Positions 31,201-40,013 of a stretch of DNA of 40,013 nt are shown here, piece by piece; the first letter of the stretch is position 1; each line of letters opens with the position of its first letter. Below the pieces are notes generated by a model, which ran no database searches, was not told where the DNA came from, and worked only from the letters and a program-made list of their open reading frames with translations. The stretch lies in contig RWJK01001388.1 of the NCBI GenBank assembly GCA_004335835.1, positions 1 through 40,013 of the forward strand, written 5' to 3'. A program made the position numbers and the translations under genes. The stretch is from Scenedesmus sp. ARA3 (Eukaryota > Chlorophyta > Chlorophyceae > Sphaeropleales > Scenedesmaceae).

Positions 31201-34200
31201 CGCCTGCAGCGACATTGCAACAGCAGTTAAAAAAATATTTTAGTGAAAGGGGCTGAGGATGTAGTGGCTGAAGGATTGTGGCTGAGCTGTGCTCCACCTC
31301 GGCGCGCCCGCTGTGCGTGCTGGCCAGCGCCGCAGCCAACCCATTGCACGTATGACTTCAGCAGCGCAACACACAACGTGCATGCCAGCTTGTGCCCAGC
31401 TTTTGCGAATAACTGAAAACTCACCGACTTGGTCATGTCCAGCTCGTTACGCAGCTCCCCCAGCTGCCGCTCGCTCTCATCCAGCGAGTCCTGCAAGGCT
31501 ACGCGGCTGGCTGCCTCGCCCGCCATCAGCTCCCGCAGGTCTGCCAGCTCGCCCTGTAGCGCGTCGTTGTCACAGCTGCAACCAGACAATGGGAGCAGTA
31601 ACAGTGACACAGAGTAAACCACTAGTGCCTCGTGCGCCATCAGCTCGCGCAGGTCAGCTACCTCGCCCTATAGCGCGTCGTTGTCGCAGCTGCAAAAGGA
31701 AATGAAACATTGGCACAGAGGCAGATGCATCAGTAGTGCGTTGTTGCCGGCAAGTGCAGCCTCGCCCGCCATCAGCTCGCGCAGGTCAGCTAGCTCACCC
31801 TGTAGCGCGTCGTTGTCACAGATGCAGCCAGACAATAGGCGCAGTAACAGTGACACAGAGTAAACCATTAGTGCTTCGCCCGCCATCAGCTCGCGCAGGT
31901 CAGCTAGCTCACCCTGTAGCGCGTCGTTGTCGCAGCTGCAAAAGGAAACGAACATTGGCACACAGGCAGGTGCATCAGTAGTGTGTTGTTGCAGGCAGGC
32001 GCAGCATCCCCCGCCATCAGCTTGCGCGAGTCCGCCACCTCACCCTGCAGCACGCTGTTGTTGCAGCTGCAGCCAAACCAAAGCTGCACAAATGATGTAT
32101 GATTCAAGCTATGCAGCGCTGCAGGCGTATCGTGCTACGCAATAGCATGTGTATACAAGGACATACATGTGCTTTGCCTCTTTCAGCCGAACCAAACAGG
32201 GGTATGGCGCAGGCAGCGCACACAGTATGCTTGCAGGACAAGCAGTGTAGCAGGTGCAGCAGCAGCTCACCGTATCTGGCTCTCAGCTTGCTGCGCTGCT
32301 GCCAGCGCCTGCTGCGCCTGCTCCAGCTGCGCCTGCTGCTCCTTGAGGTGCTCCTCCATCTTGTTGTTGTATGCTGCGTTGCCGCCCATCACGCCGCCAC
32401 ACACGCTCTGGCTGCCTGCTGCCTGCTGCTGCGCTGCGTCGCCCGTGGGGTGCGCCTCAGTCGCTGCCTTCACCTGCGCCAACAACCACACACGCAGCAA
32501 CTTTCCTCGATTAGCTCGCACGGTCTTGTTCCTAATGAACATGTCCGCAGTGCCATGCATGCCGATCTGCCAGAACAGGTAGACTCAGCCGCGACTCAAC
32601 ACCCGCGTCGCCTGCCACTGCAGATGCTCGCGCAGGCATCAGGCATGTGCGGCTTCTGTCTTTGTGCCGCTCCAGAGGCGCGCATGGCCTACGGCGTCAT
32701 TGCTATGGCTTGATTGGTATTTTAAATATGAGGCATGTGCGGCTGCTACCTCTACTGAGCTTGCTTTTTGCTGACCAAGCCCAAACCGGGCCCCACCTTG
32801 CTGTACCGCTTCATCATGATGTCATTGATGTGTGTCTGCAGCGCCATGCAGATGTCCTCGCCCTGGCGCGTCTCAAACTGGAAGATGTGCAGCACGCCCG
32901 CCACGCGCATCTTGAAGAACACGGCCTGGCTGCTGCTGCCAAACTGCGGGGCAGCACGCAGCAGTAATACATGTTTTGTTTTTGCACAGGTCAACTCAGC
33001 GTCGGTTGTACGTCAGGCGTATATAACGCGGCAGGGTGTGCTGTGCCTGTGCACCTACAACTGCCTGCGCAGTAGCAGGATGCATGCGGATGAAGAATCC
33101 ACAACACTACGCAGCACTGCGCAGTACGCGTGTGCATTAAACTTGCATTACACTAGCATGCTATTATACACAATACACAGCCGCACCTGCATGATGTCGC
33201 GCAGCTCCGCGCTGTGCAGGTACTCCTTGGGCACAGGCCTGAAGAAGTGCACGCCGCGCTTGTTGATGCCCAGGATCAGCCGCGGCGGCAGCAGCCCGAT
33301 GGGGTCCTCGATGCGGCGCACCGCGAAGAAGGTGGCGTTGCCGTAGGGCAGTGTGCGCAGGATGCGCATGAACTGCGTGCGCGCGTCCTCCTTGGTGTGC
33401 TGCGCCAGCGCCTTGTAGCTGCGCAAACGAAACAAGAAAGGTGAAGCTTTGTCGGTGGCGGTAAGGGTTGCGCGTCGGTGGTATGCAGAAAGTCTAGAGA
33501 TGGTGTGTTTAGACATGTGCATGGTGTGCTACGCCAGCGCAATGTAGCTGCAGGATGGCATGGGCGTGCAATTGAAAGGCAAAGGCACGTCAGCACGCAA
33601 GGAAGTGGCAACTGGTGAAGGCGCGTCAACAGGTGGAGGTGTGTGATCAGGTGAAGCAGTGACGTTGCTGCAAGCGGGGTTTGCCAGCAGCGCCGCGGTG
33701 CAGCCTCTTACCGAGAGCCAACATCTGCGCGCCACTCCTCGCGCGGGCGCGTCATGAGCACCTGCCGCGTAACAAAGCGCTCAATGCCTGCCATGAACGC
33801 CTCGGGGTCCAAGTCCAGACCAGGCCCGTGCTCCGCATGCAGCTGCAGCGCAGCCATCTGCAGCAGAGCAATGAAACAGCAGGTAGGTTAGGAGGTGCAC
33901 ATACATGCATGCCATCAAAGCCTCAGGTTCGCGAAATACACCCAGGCCCGTGCTCAGCATGCAGCTGCAGCGCAGCCATTTGCAGCAGTGTAGGAGCAGG
34001 CAGCGCAACAAACAGCTATTGCAGGAGGTGGACAGGCATGCCATGAAGGCCTCCGGGTCCAAGTCCAGCCCAGGCCCGTGCTCAGCATGCAGCTGCAGCG
34101 CAGCCATCTGCAGTGGCAATAGCGGGTTGCCTCATGCCAATCAATGCAGGCAGGGCACAGACACATGCGTCAGCAGGGCAGGGCTGCTGCAGTGACAGTA

Positions 34201-37200
34201 GTACCAGTTGCAGCATAGCTGTCTCCACACGCGCAAGCATGGCGCAGCATTGCAGGTTCAACAACAGGCAGCAGCGTTGCTGTGCAGCAGCTGGCACAAG
34301 GGTGCCATGCCGGCATGGGCCCTGGTGCAGCAGCATCAACTCAAACAAAAGGTACACACATGCCCCAACACGCACCTGCGCTGCGTCCTCACGCACTACT
34401 GGGTAGTTGCCTGCCAGGTAGTCGTGCTGCGCCTGCACGTAGCTCAGGTTGATGAACTGCGGCTCGCTCACAGACTCGTCAGTCTCCCTGCGGCACACAG
34501 CAGCAGCAGCCAGTCAGGCAGTGGTGAGGACCAGATTGTCGACCTTGTGTGTTCAGATCAGCTGCTCGCTGCTGCCTGTTGCTGCCCACCAGAACACGCT
34601 GCTTGCTGCTCCCTGCTGCTGCTGCTGCTGCTGACCACAACCTGTTGCTCGCTGCTGTGTGCTGCTGCTCACGCAATCTGCTGCCTGCTGCTCCTGTCTA
34701 CTGCTCACCTCAACCCGCTGCTCACTACTACGTGCTGCTCCTCACACCACTCCTGCTTGCTGCTCCTGTCCGCTGCTCAAACAAACATGCTGCTGGCTGC
34801 TGCTGCCCACCCGAACATGCTGCTTGCTGCCGCTCACACAAACCTGTTGCATGCTTGCTGCTGCCTGCTGCTGCTCACCTCAATCTGCTGATTGCTGCTG
34901 CTACTCACTCGAGCCTGCTGCTTGCTGCTCCTGCCCGCTGCTCACCTGAACATGCGCTTCTTGAAGAGCAGCCTACTGCTGAGTATACGAACCTGCTGCC
35001 TGCTTGCTGCTGCTGCCTGCTGCTGCTCAATCAAGCCTGCTCCTGTCCACTGCTCACCTGAACATGCGCTTCTTGAACAGCAGCCTGCTCTGGCAGCCCT
35101 CCCGCACCACGCGCGGGTGACGCAGCTCAGCCACAATGTCAGCCACATACCTGTGCGGCACGCAGAAAGATAAAGGGAAAATGAATAAGCAGCAGTCAAC
35201 AATCCGCAGCGGCTTGACACAGGCCTGGGCGTTGACATTCTGCATGCTGTAGCACACATCCTGCAAGCACCCTGACATTGATCACGTCGTGCTGCCAAAT
35301 CATGCTACTGCTGCATAACGACCCATCCATGAGCTCTGCCAGGGTATGGAGGCTTGCTGTCAGGCCATTGCTGCAGCTGCATATGCTGCATGCAGCACAC
35401 GCACCTGTGCTCATCCAGCAGCAGGTGCTCATCAGGCAGAGGCTCGGGGTTCAGCTTAGGGTTCACCGGCCGCACCTGCAAAGCAGGCACAGCAACACAC
35501 CAGCAACACATGATGGTCGAGAACATTTGCCAGTTGGCGTTGTGCGTATGCTATCTCCTCATGCACACATGCTTGGAGACATGGCAATCTTTGAAAAGGC
35601 GCACAAGGTTGTGGTTGCTGATGATGCGGCAACTGCACCCATGCTTAAGCTGCTCTTTCGCCGCCGCTTGCACAGCACACATCAACATATCTATGCTGTT
35701 GTGGCATATACGTATCACAGCAGCTTGCTGGCCTTACCGCCTCGTACAGCGTGAACGTTTGGAAGTTCTGCAGCCGGATCAGGCCTGCCAGCTGCTCTAC
35801 TGCCTCTGCCACGCTCGTGGTGATGTCATACGCCACCTCCTCAAACGTCTCATCCAGGAAGAACACGATTGTGGTCAGCTTCACACCAGACAGGTGCGCC
35901 ACAATCTCCTCCACCGACGGCAGCTGCATGGAAGAGTGAAGTAATGCAGCATGGGGGGCGCTGCATGAGCGGGAATGTAATGGCAAGAGACGACGCACTG
36001 CGCTGTTGCTGTGTGATTGCGCAGGCAGTTCTGAATTGGTGCTGTGGTGAACCTGCTTGCACATTTGCCTGGCCAGCATCATCTTGCCACTGCTATGTCA
36101 GTTCTGTAACAGCTGTCAGATGCCGTCGCCTACCGCAGCCACTGCTAGGCATGTCTAACACACACATGAACCCTGCGCAAACTGACCGATCACCCCAAGT
36201 CGCCAGCAGCTGCCTGCTGCAGCCTGCGTGCCAGCCCACTTGCTGTTCCATGCTGCCATATTTTGTACTGCTAGCTGCAACAAGTGCAGCGCTGCTGCAT
36301 GCCTCCTCACCGTGCGGCGCGGCCCGCATTTGGTGCTGCGTTTGAGTGCTGCCCAGGTTGCTGCTGCTGCCTCCTTTGCCTCCTCGCCCTCCTCCATGTC
36401 CTGCAAGGCACGAGTCAGCACGGCACATGAGTGCTGTGATAAACTGGTACCCTCCACATCACAATCATAACACAAGGTGCATACAATACATCATCGTTGA
36501 CGGCTGCGCATACACTGTGCTGCTGCAGGTGGTGTGACATGTAGGAGAAACCGCCTCAGTCGCTGCCACAGCCACCACATCGTCATACGCGTGTTGCAAA
36601 CATGCATGTAAGACCATCCGCTGCCAGTCCTGCTGTAGGACTTCTGTTCATCCTCCGCACCTGCAGCGCGCTGTGCACGTATTCGCTGATGAGCCCCGTG
36701 AAGTCCTTCGAAGGCGGCATGGATGCTGCCACCAGGTTGAACAGGCCCCAGGCCTTGGAGCGGCTAGAGGGGCTGGGGTTGCCGCGCGTCTGCTTCACCA
36801 GCTGCATGTACAGCTCGTCGCGCAGCTCAGGGCGCTTCAGGCCCTGCACACCACAACAACATACATTCGACGCAACCATAGAATCAGCCGGCAACAATGC
36901 CCCAAAGCATCTGCTGCGCGGCCACAACACCTGCACATAAACTATCGCCCACTTATCGTGCAGCTACGCTGCTGACATCCCCTGCTGGCATTTTAGCGCC
37001 AGAACACAAGATGGCCCATATAGGGCTGCCAGCGCACCTGATGCAGCAGCTTCTGTGCTGTCTCAATGGCCTGTGCCTGGCTGATCTGCTCGGAGCCCGG
37101 TGCATCTCCGCAGTAGCGCAGGATGCCCACAAACATCTTCACCGCGCGCGCCGCATGTTCTGGTGCGAGGCGCAGCAGCGAAGTTGGCACCGGCTCCTGC

Positions 37201-38661
37201 AGGCATGCAGTGCAAGGGCAGTGGCGCAAGGCAGCCAGTGCGGAAGCAGCGCGTTTGACACGGGCTGCAGGCATGCGCGCTGCTGTGGCTCAAGCAGAAT
37301 GGACTGCCGCACACCAAGCAATCTCAATTGTGTACCATTCTGCTTATGTGCTTAAAAGTGAAGCGAACATCTACTGTCCGTTTGCCATACGTCTGCGTCA
37401 GCTGCCCAGGCATAATAGGCATAAGCAGCGTCTGACGGCTGCGCCTGCGCACACATGCTGCTGCTGCCCATGCAGTGCTGAACCTCTCAGCTGCTGAAAT
37501 GGCTTTTTTCAGTCAAACAAACAGCACGCTCACGTTTGACCACTGCAGCAGATCATCTGCTGAGGCTGGTGCTGCAGCGCCGCCGCCGCTGCTGCCCCCT
37601 GGGCTCTTGGAAGATGATGCTGGGCTGGCTCCTGAGCTCATGCTGGTGCGGCTGAGCATCTTGGTCTTAAACAGCTGTGTGAGCTTGCCCGCTGTTGTGT
37701 TGCGGTGCGCTGCACGGTTGAAGCTGTCCACCTGCGCATAAAAAAAGAGTGCATGGAATGATGTTGAGGGCATGCAGTTGTGCAGCTGCACCAGCACGCG
37801 AACACACCCCAGTTTGTTGCCACACATATAGTGATGCTGCTGCATGCGTTGTCAGACGTCACTGTGCCTCAGCAGTTGCACCTATCCCACCCCCATCATG
37901 CGGCTGCTGTTGCCTGTGCTGTTGCGCTGTAAGCATCTGAGGCACTGTTGCAGGCGTTGTTGATGCTTTCAGTCACACCGCGCCAACGCACTTGCTGCAA
38001 CTTGAAGCGCTTGCAATACCTAGACCGCCGCTAGGCGACGCGCCAAAAGCAACCACAGCCGCACCTGGAACGACTCTTCATGTCCTGACAGTGATTGCAA
38101 CCTCCGTGCCGTTGGCGGTGTCAGAAAGCCAGGCTCAGACTGCACAGCGGCAACAGAGAACAGAGCATGCTTGTTTCACTGACAGCCACCAGCATAAGGC
38201 ATGTTAATCCTCTCCGTGCGCTGTACACTGCTTGCAGTTGGAGACCTTCCACGTACCATTTGCTGCAACAAGGTTGTTGGTTACAGCAGCACTGCCATCC
38301 ATCTGAGGCATTCTGACTGTGCTTGCTGTGCACAAGCTCTGCCACTACTTGCCACTAACAATCCAGAATGATGTATTGCACAGCGCCACTGCTGTTGCTT
38401 TACTCACCCCTGTGGCTTTCAGAGACCAGTCGTCTGCTGCTGAAGGCGTCTCTGGTCGGTCGGCCTGCACGGAGGGGAGTTCAACAGTAGCACGACAGTT
38501 GAATGACCAATAACGGCCATGGCTGCTGCCGCTGGTGCATGCGCGCCTTGCAGTTGTGCCAAACAACAGGAATTCATTGATGGTAGCCACATCAGAACCC
38601 AGACAGGGCAGCTGGCTCCCTGCTTCCCACTTACCGCCATCATGCTTGCCTCAACTGGCAT
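25220..38661 (-). CDS. KCBP: Kinesin-like calmodulin-binding protein (MyTH4-FERM kinesin, kinesin-14)
   Basis: Minus-end-directed, Ca2+/calmodulin-regulated microtubule motor of green algae and plants (Arabidopsis ZWICHEL). Exons: 38661-38635, 38464-38408, 37731-37534, 37196-37038, 36843-36661, 36400-36311, 35923-35738, 35475-35405, 35150-35058, 34487-34376, 33857-33712, 33418-33187, 32943-32797, 32473-32271, 31575-31425, 31203-31081, 30512-30404, 29942-29803, 29429-29334, 28784-28524, 28105-27875, 27418-27224, 26872-26718, 26313-26191, 25967-25782, 25547-25220 (TGA). Every junction agrees in phase, giving about 1333 aa against about 1260 in Arabidopsis. Domain order MyTH4, FERM, coiled coil, C-terminal motor, calmodulin helix is diagnostic. 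The first two small exons are the least certain; an in-frame ATG at 38730 is an alternative start. At least ten of its exons have echo copies in adjacent introns. Confidence 0.93.
26297..26415 (-). repeat. Echo of the acceptor edge of KCBP exon 24
   Basis: The string TGCCGCTCTTCTTCACACTG (followed by CAGA) occurs at about 26297 and again at about 26390. In sense it is ...CTGCAG joined to TGTGAAGAAGAGCGGC, the start of exon 24. The true exon starts at 26313; the copy lies upstream in intron 23. Confidence 0.92.
26830..27080 (-). repeat. Three tandem copies of the KCBP exon 23 acceptor edge, 92-102 bp unit
   Basis: TTCATGGCCGTGCTGCTGGT (third copy TTCGTGG...) starts at about 26834, 26936 and 27030. 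Each is followed by GTGGCG(A/C)CGCGCCAGGCCCTGC, and the spacer CAATACACGTCAGGGTTTGTGCGCG is also repeated. In sense each copy gives [14 protein letters not shown](M/T)N(R/H), then intron. Only the lowest-coordinate copy continues into ESSRSH and switch I. Confidence 0.95.
27380..27560 (-). repeat. Echo of the acceptor edge of KCBP exon 22
   Basis: GCATCTGGCAGCAGCAGGTC, then CATCAGCGTGTCCTGCAGGA, occurs at about 27387-27426 and 27519-27557, essentially identical over 40 bp, and the flanking GCGGTACGGCGCATT/GCGTTGCGCCGCACT is similar. In sense it is the acceptor plus [11 protein letters not shown]. The copy lies in intron 21. Confidence 0.95.
28050..28225 (-). repeat. Echo of the acceptor edge of KCBP exon 21
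   Basis: Plus-strand 28055-28107 and 28163-28218 match at most positions (GCGGAGCGCACCAGGTGCTT against GCAGAGCGCACCAGTTGCTC, then GGTGTC, AAACA and TCCTC). In sense the copy gives [16 protein letters not shown] where the exon has [16 protein letters not shown]. The copy lies in intron 20, has a weaker acceptor and lacks the P-loop. Confidence 0.92.
28725..29075 (-). repeat. Three copies of the KCBP exon 20 acceptor edge, about 140 bp unit
   Basis: The block GTGCGCGCCACCACCTCCTC, then GCGGTAC, then TCCTCCAGGCGCTTGGCCTGCAG occurs at about 28730-28790, 28868-28930 and 29008-29070. The intervening intron DNA (GGGTAAGTGAATCTG / GGGTGAGTGAATCTG, TTGGTTGATCAGCATGTTTG) is duplicated as well. In sense each gives an acceptor followed by AKRLEELD(R/Q)LYREEVVAR. 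Only the first continues into the motor. Confidence 0.95.
29650..30060 (-). repeat. Echoes of both edges of KCBP exon 18
   Basis: Donor edge: CACCTCCTCCACCTCGTGGC, then GCATCTCCTC, occurs at 29801 and about 29659; the copy (29653-29735) lies in intron 18. Acceptor edge: GCGCATCTCCAGCGCAGCTG at about 29910 is mirrored by GCGCATTTCAAGCGCAGCAG at about 30012; the copy (30010-30060) lies in intron 17 and would encode [15 protein letters not shown]. This is the only exon in the window where both ends are duplicated clearly. Confidence 0.9.
30805..31340 (-). repeat. Echoes of KCBP exon 16
   Basis: The donor-edge block CACCTGCGCCTCCTCCAGCT, then CCTTGTGC, occurs at 31079 (true exon), about 30948 and about 30804, each followed by CACAAAAC/AACAAACACAAAGCAGCCAA intron DNA. 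On the other side, CTCCACCTCGGCGCGCCCGC at about 31148 recurs at about 31293 in intron 15. The exon is thus copied both upstream and downstream of itself. Confidence 0.92.
31495..32075 (-). repeat. Five copies of the KCBP exon 15 acceptor edge in a two-level array
   Basis: Cores coding for [17 protein letters not shown] start (sense) at 31575, about 31690, 31826, 31938 and 32062. They form two about 240 bp units, each with two cores about 115 bp apart; the spacers CAGTAACAGTGACACAGAGT and GGCA(G/C)...GCATCAGTAGTG alternate. The second core has an in-frame TAG, the third has lost its acceptor, and none but the first has a downstream donor, so only 31575-31425 is exon 15. Confidence 0.95.
33395..33555 (-). 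repeat. Echo of the acceptor edge of KCBP exon 12
   Basis: GGTGTGCTGCGCCAGCGCCT, then TGTAGCTGC, at about 33393 recurs as GGTGTGCTACGCCAGCGCAA, then TGTAGCTGC, at about 33525. In sense the acceptor plus YKALAQH becomes YIALA. Offset about 132 bp; the copy lies in intron 11. Confidence 0.88.
33780..34115 (-). repeat. Three copies of the KCBP exon 11 acceptor edge, about 126 bp unit
   Basis: Blocks with GCATGCCATGAA(G)GCCTC / CTGCCATGAACGCCTCGG, then AGGCCCGTGCTC(A/C)GCATGC, then AGCTGCAGCGCAGCCAT occur at about 33785-33860, 33908-33985 and 34036-34112. In sense each reads acceptor plus [23 protein letters not shown]. The third copy is nearly perfect; only the first continues into GIERFVTRQ. 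Confidence 0.95.
34556..35060 (-). repeat. CTG-rich minisatellite seeded by the KCBP exon 9 donor edge
   Basis: Intron 9 is filled with degenerate units built from CTGCTGCTCAC, CTGCTTGCTGCTCCTG and (A/C)ACCTGAACATG. The strongest echo, GCTCACCTGAACATGCGCTT then CTTGAA(G)AGCAGCCT, lies at about 34941-34977 and matches 35052-35088 at the exon 9 donor (sense [11 protein letters not shown]). Fragments such as GCTCACCTCAA and CCCGAACATGCTGC repeat further left about every 60-70 bp. Confidence 0.8.
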
Positions 38662-40013
38662 GCTGCTGGCCAGCCAGAACGTCCACCGCCACACTCTGCA
38701 AGCAAGCACGACCCTTGTTGGTTTGATCACACTCTAAATCAGTTCTTGTCGCTGTTTGTAGGTCCCCAGCTGCTCGAAGAAGCCGAACTGGTCCGCGTGC
38801 TGGCCTGCCCACTGCCAGTCCTACTGCATCTGCCTAGACAAGCGGTTTCTATGCCGGACAGTAAAAGAATTTACTATCAAACATTATATGCCTACCAGCT
38901 CTTAATAGCTGTGCCAGTCGCAGAGAGGTAGGAAAAACAGCAGTGGCAAGTTGAAGGCTGGCATGCGAGTCTGAAAAGCGTTTGCCGCGTCCCAATAGAC
39001 TAGAGAAAGCTCGATCTGCGAATTGGCAGCTGCTTCGGCACAACAAGGTGTGTACAGTCGCTCCTCGGCAATTTGAACTGGTAACAGACAAAGAAAACTG
39101 TGCCCCGCTGTATGTTTGAAGAAGCTCAATCCCGACCACAGCCACCATCCTCATTGAGAACCTACGTGTCTGAAGCGTGTCCAGCAGCACCAGCAGCAGT
39201 CAACCACAGCTGTAGTAACTGTCATGTTCAAGCACAGCAGTCGGACCTCCTTGACCTGTGCTTGCTATTGATCAGTGAAAGAATACGTATAATAATCGCA
39301 TTGAAATTAATCGATGGCTGCAACGCTCAACCACACACCCGCGCTGCGATGCAGTGTTGCGTTTGCCGGTGGGCCTGATGATACAGCCCAGGACGCCTGA
39401 GGATGCGCAGCAGTACGGCAGGTTGAAGCAATGCGCACATATTGGTGAGATGTTCACAGATTTAAAGGTGGTGATCCTCTTTTCGTATGGCTGATGTCTG
39501 TGTTGCACAGACTGTGCATGGCAGGCACTACACGCAATCACTAGCATGCTACTGCCAGTACCCACAGTCGACGGCAGCACTGGTTTGCAACCGTGCACTG
39601 GTTTGCAAGCGTGGCTCATGTAGATAGAATGGCAGATCAATCTCAAACGTATGCAACTGCCAGTGCACGATATGCCGTTCAGTGCAACCCAGCACGGTGC
39701 AGTTTCAACATGCCATGGCATCACTGAAGGTCACTGTGACCCTGGCGGCCTGGCCCTGGAGGCTGGAGGAGGGGATCATGATGTCGCCCCAAGCTGTGGA
39801 ACACATCCCTACAAATTGTTGTCAGGGCATACCGGAATCAAGTGGCCAACGCTGAATGCTTCAAGATAGACCAAGTTGGTCTATCATAATGATAATAACA
39901 GTCTTCTTGTAAGCCATACCTTGTCATCGGCATCGGCAACCGCGACCCGTACGGAGCGGAAACTACGACTATTATTGCCTCTCTATTGGTGAGGGGTAGA
40001 CCACCCAGACCCC
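38662..40013. other. Gene-free stretch upstream of KCBP, to the right edge
   Basis: No supportable exon. The left part should hold the KCBP 5' UTR and promoter. CAG runs are nearly absent. GGTTTGCAA occurs twice near 39580-39605. The last 150 bp, after a 21 bp palindrome, look different in composition from the rest of the window and may be the start of another element or gene outside the window. Confidence 0.5.
39865..39885. repeat. 21 bp perfect palindrome
   Basis: GATAGACCAA-G-TTGGTCTATC is perfectly self-complementary around a single central G. It is followed by CATAATGATAATAACAG. The flanks show no target-site duplication that I can recognise. Candidates are a transposon end or a regulatory site. 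Confidence 0.85.

Larger units (their letters stand above)
29334..32473 (-). other. KCBP: KCBP coiled-coil region
   Basis: Six exons (32473-32271, 31575-31425, 31203-31081, 30512-30404, 29942-29803, 29429-29334), residues about 568-841, with heptad-like Leu/Ala spacing and high Glu/Arg/Lys/Gln content. Examples are [58 protein letters not shown] and [17 protein letters not shown]. It is shorter than in plant KCBP. This is the part of the gene richest in duplicated exon edges. Confidence 0.85.
32797..37731 (-). other. KCBP: KCBP MyTH4 and FERM domains
   Basis: MyTH4 (residues about 95-238): [40 protein letters not shown] with ASMPPSKDF, then [16 protein letters not shown] (about 239-567): first lobe [18 protein letters not shown]; middle lobe [29 protein letters not shown] and [11 protein letters not shown]; third lobe [30 protein letters not shown] and [16 protein letters not shown]. 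These domains bind actin and microtubule partners in family members. All expected segments are present with no break. Confidence 0.92.

Noticed and set aside
31620..32075. Echo cores of KCBP exon 15 as additional exons
   Set aside because: None has its own donor, one has an in-frame stop, one lost the acceptor, and exon 14 joins exon 15 in phase without them.

Overview
The window looks like nuclear DNA of a green alga, most likely of the class Chlorophyceae. The evidence is dense short introns with GT-AG borders (nearly always ...GCAG at the acceptor), pervasive CAG/CTG trinucleotide runs that encode poly-Ala, poly-Ser and poly-Gln inside proteins, apparent chloroplast-targeting leaders, and a kinesin with MyTH4-FERM-coiled coil-motor-calmodulin-binding layout (KCBP), a form known from green algae and land plants. 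No bacterial, viral or organellar gene organisation is visible. All gene models below were spliced by hand from reading frame, splice sites and phase. They agree in phase at every junction, but no transcript evidence was available.

Layout, left to right: (1) about 1-2298, minus: the 5' three exons and the first bases of a fourth exon of a probable plastid SnoaL/NTF2-like protein, running off the left edge. (2) 3639-6241, minus: U5 snRNP 40 kDa WD40 protein, six exons, 352 aa. (3) 6731-8372, plus: seven-helix PAQR/haemolysin III family protein, four exons, 281 aa, divergent from gene 2 across a 489 bp promoter region. (4) 11010-15144, plus: alpha/beta hydrolase, five exons, about 796 aa, with an N-terminal leader, a membrane hairpin and a very large Ala/Ser-rich insertion. 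(5) 18589-23683, minus: amino acid/auxin permease (AAAP) family transporter, ten exons, 547 aa. (6) 25220-38661, minus: complete kinesin-like calmodulin-binding protein, 26 exons, about 1333 aa. The spaces 2299-3638, 8373-11009, 15145-18588, 23684-25219 and 38662-40013 show no supportable gene. The genes are functionally unrelated housekeeping and cell-biology genes and do not form a pathway.

The most striking thing is a property of the gene structures. In five of the six genes, introns (and the DNA just past two stop codons) carry one to four decayed tandem copies of the edge of the neighbouring exon together with its splice site. I call these exon-edge echoes. More than twenty exon edges in 40 kb are affected, with unit lengths mostly about 90-265 bp. 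The intact exon is the first copy at donor edges and the last copy at acceptor edges. This suggests that introns here lengthen by repeated tandem duplication across exon-intron borders. I also see trinucleotide CTG runs serving as the pyrimidine tract and acceptor of several introns, and several fold-back elements in the gene-free stretches.
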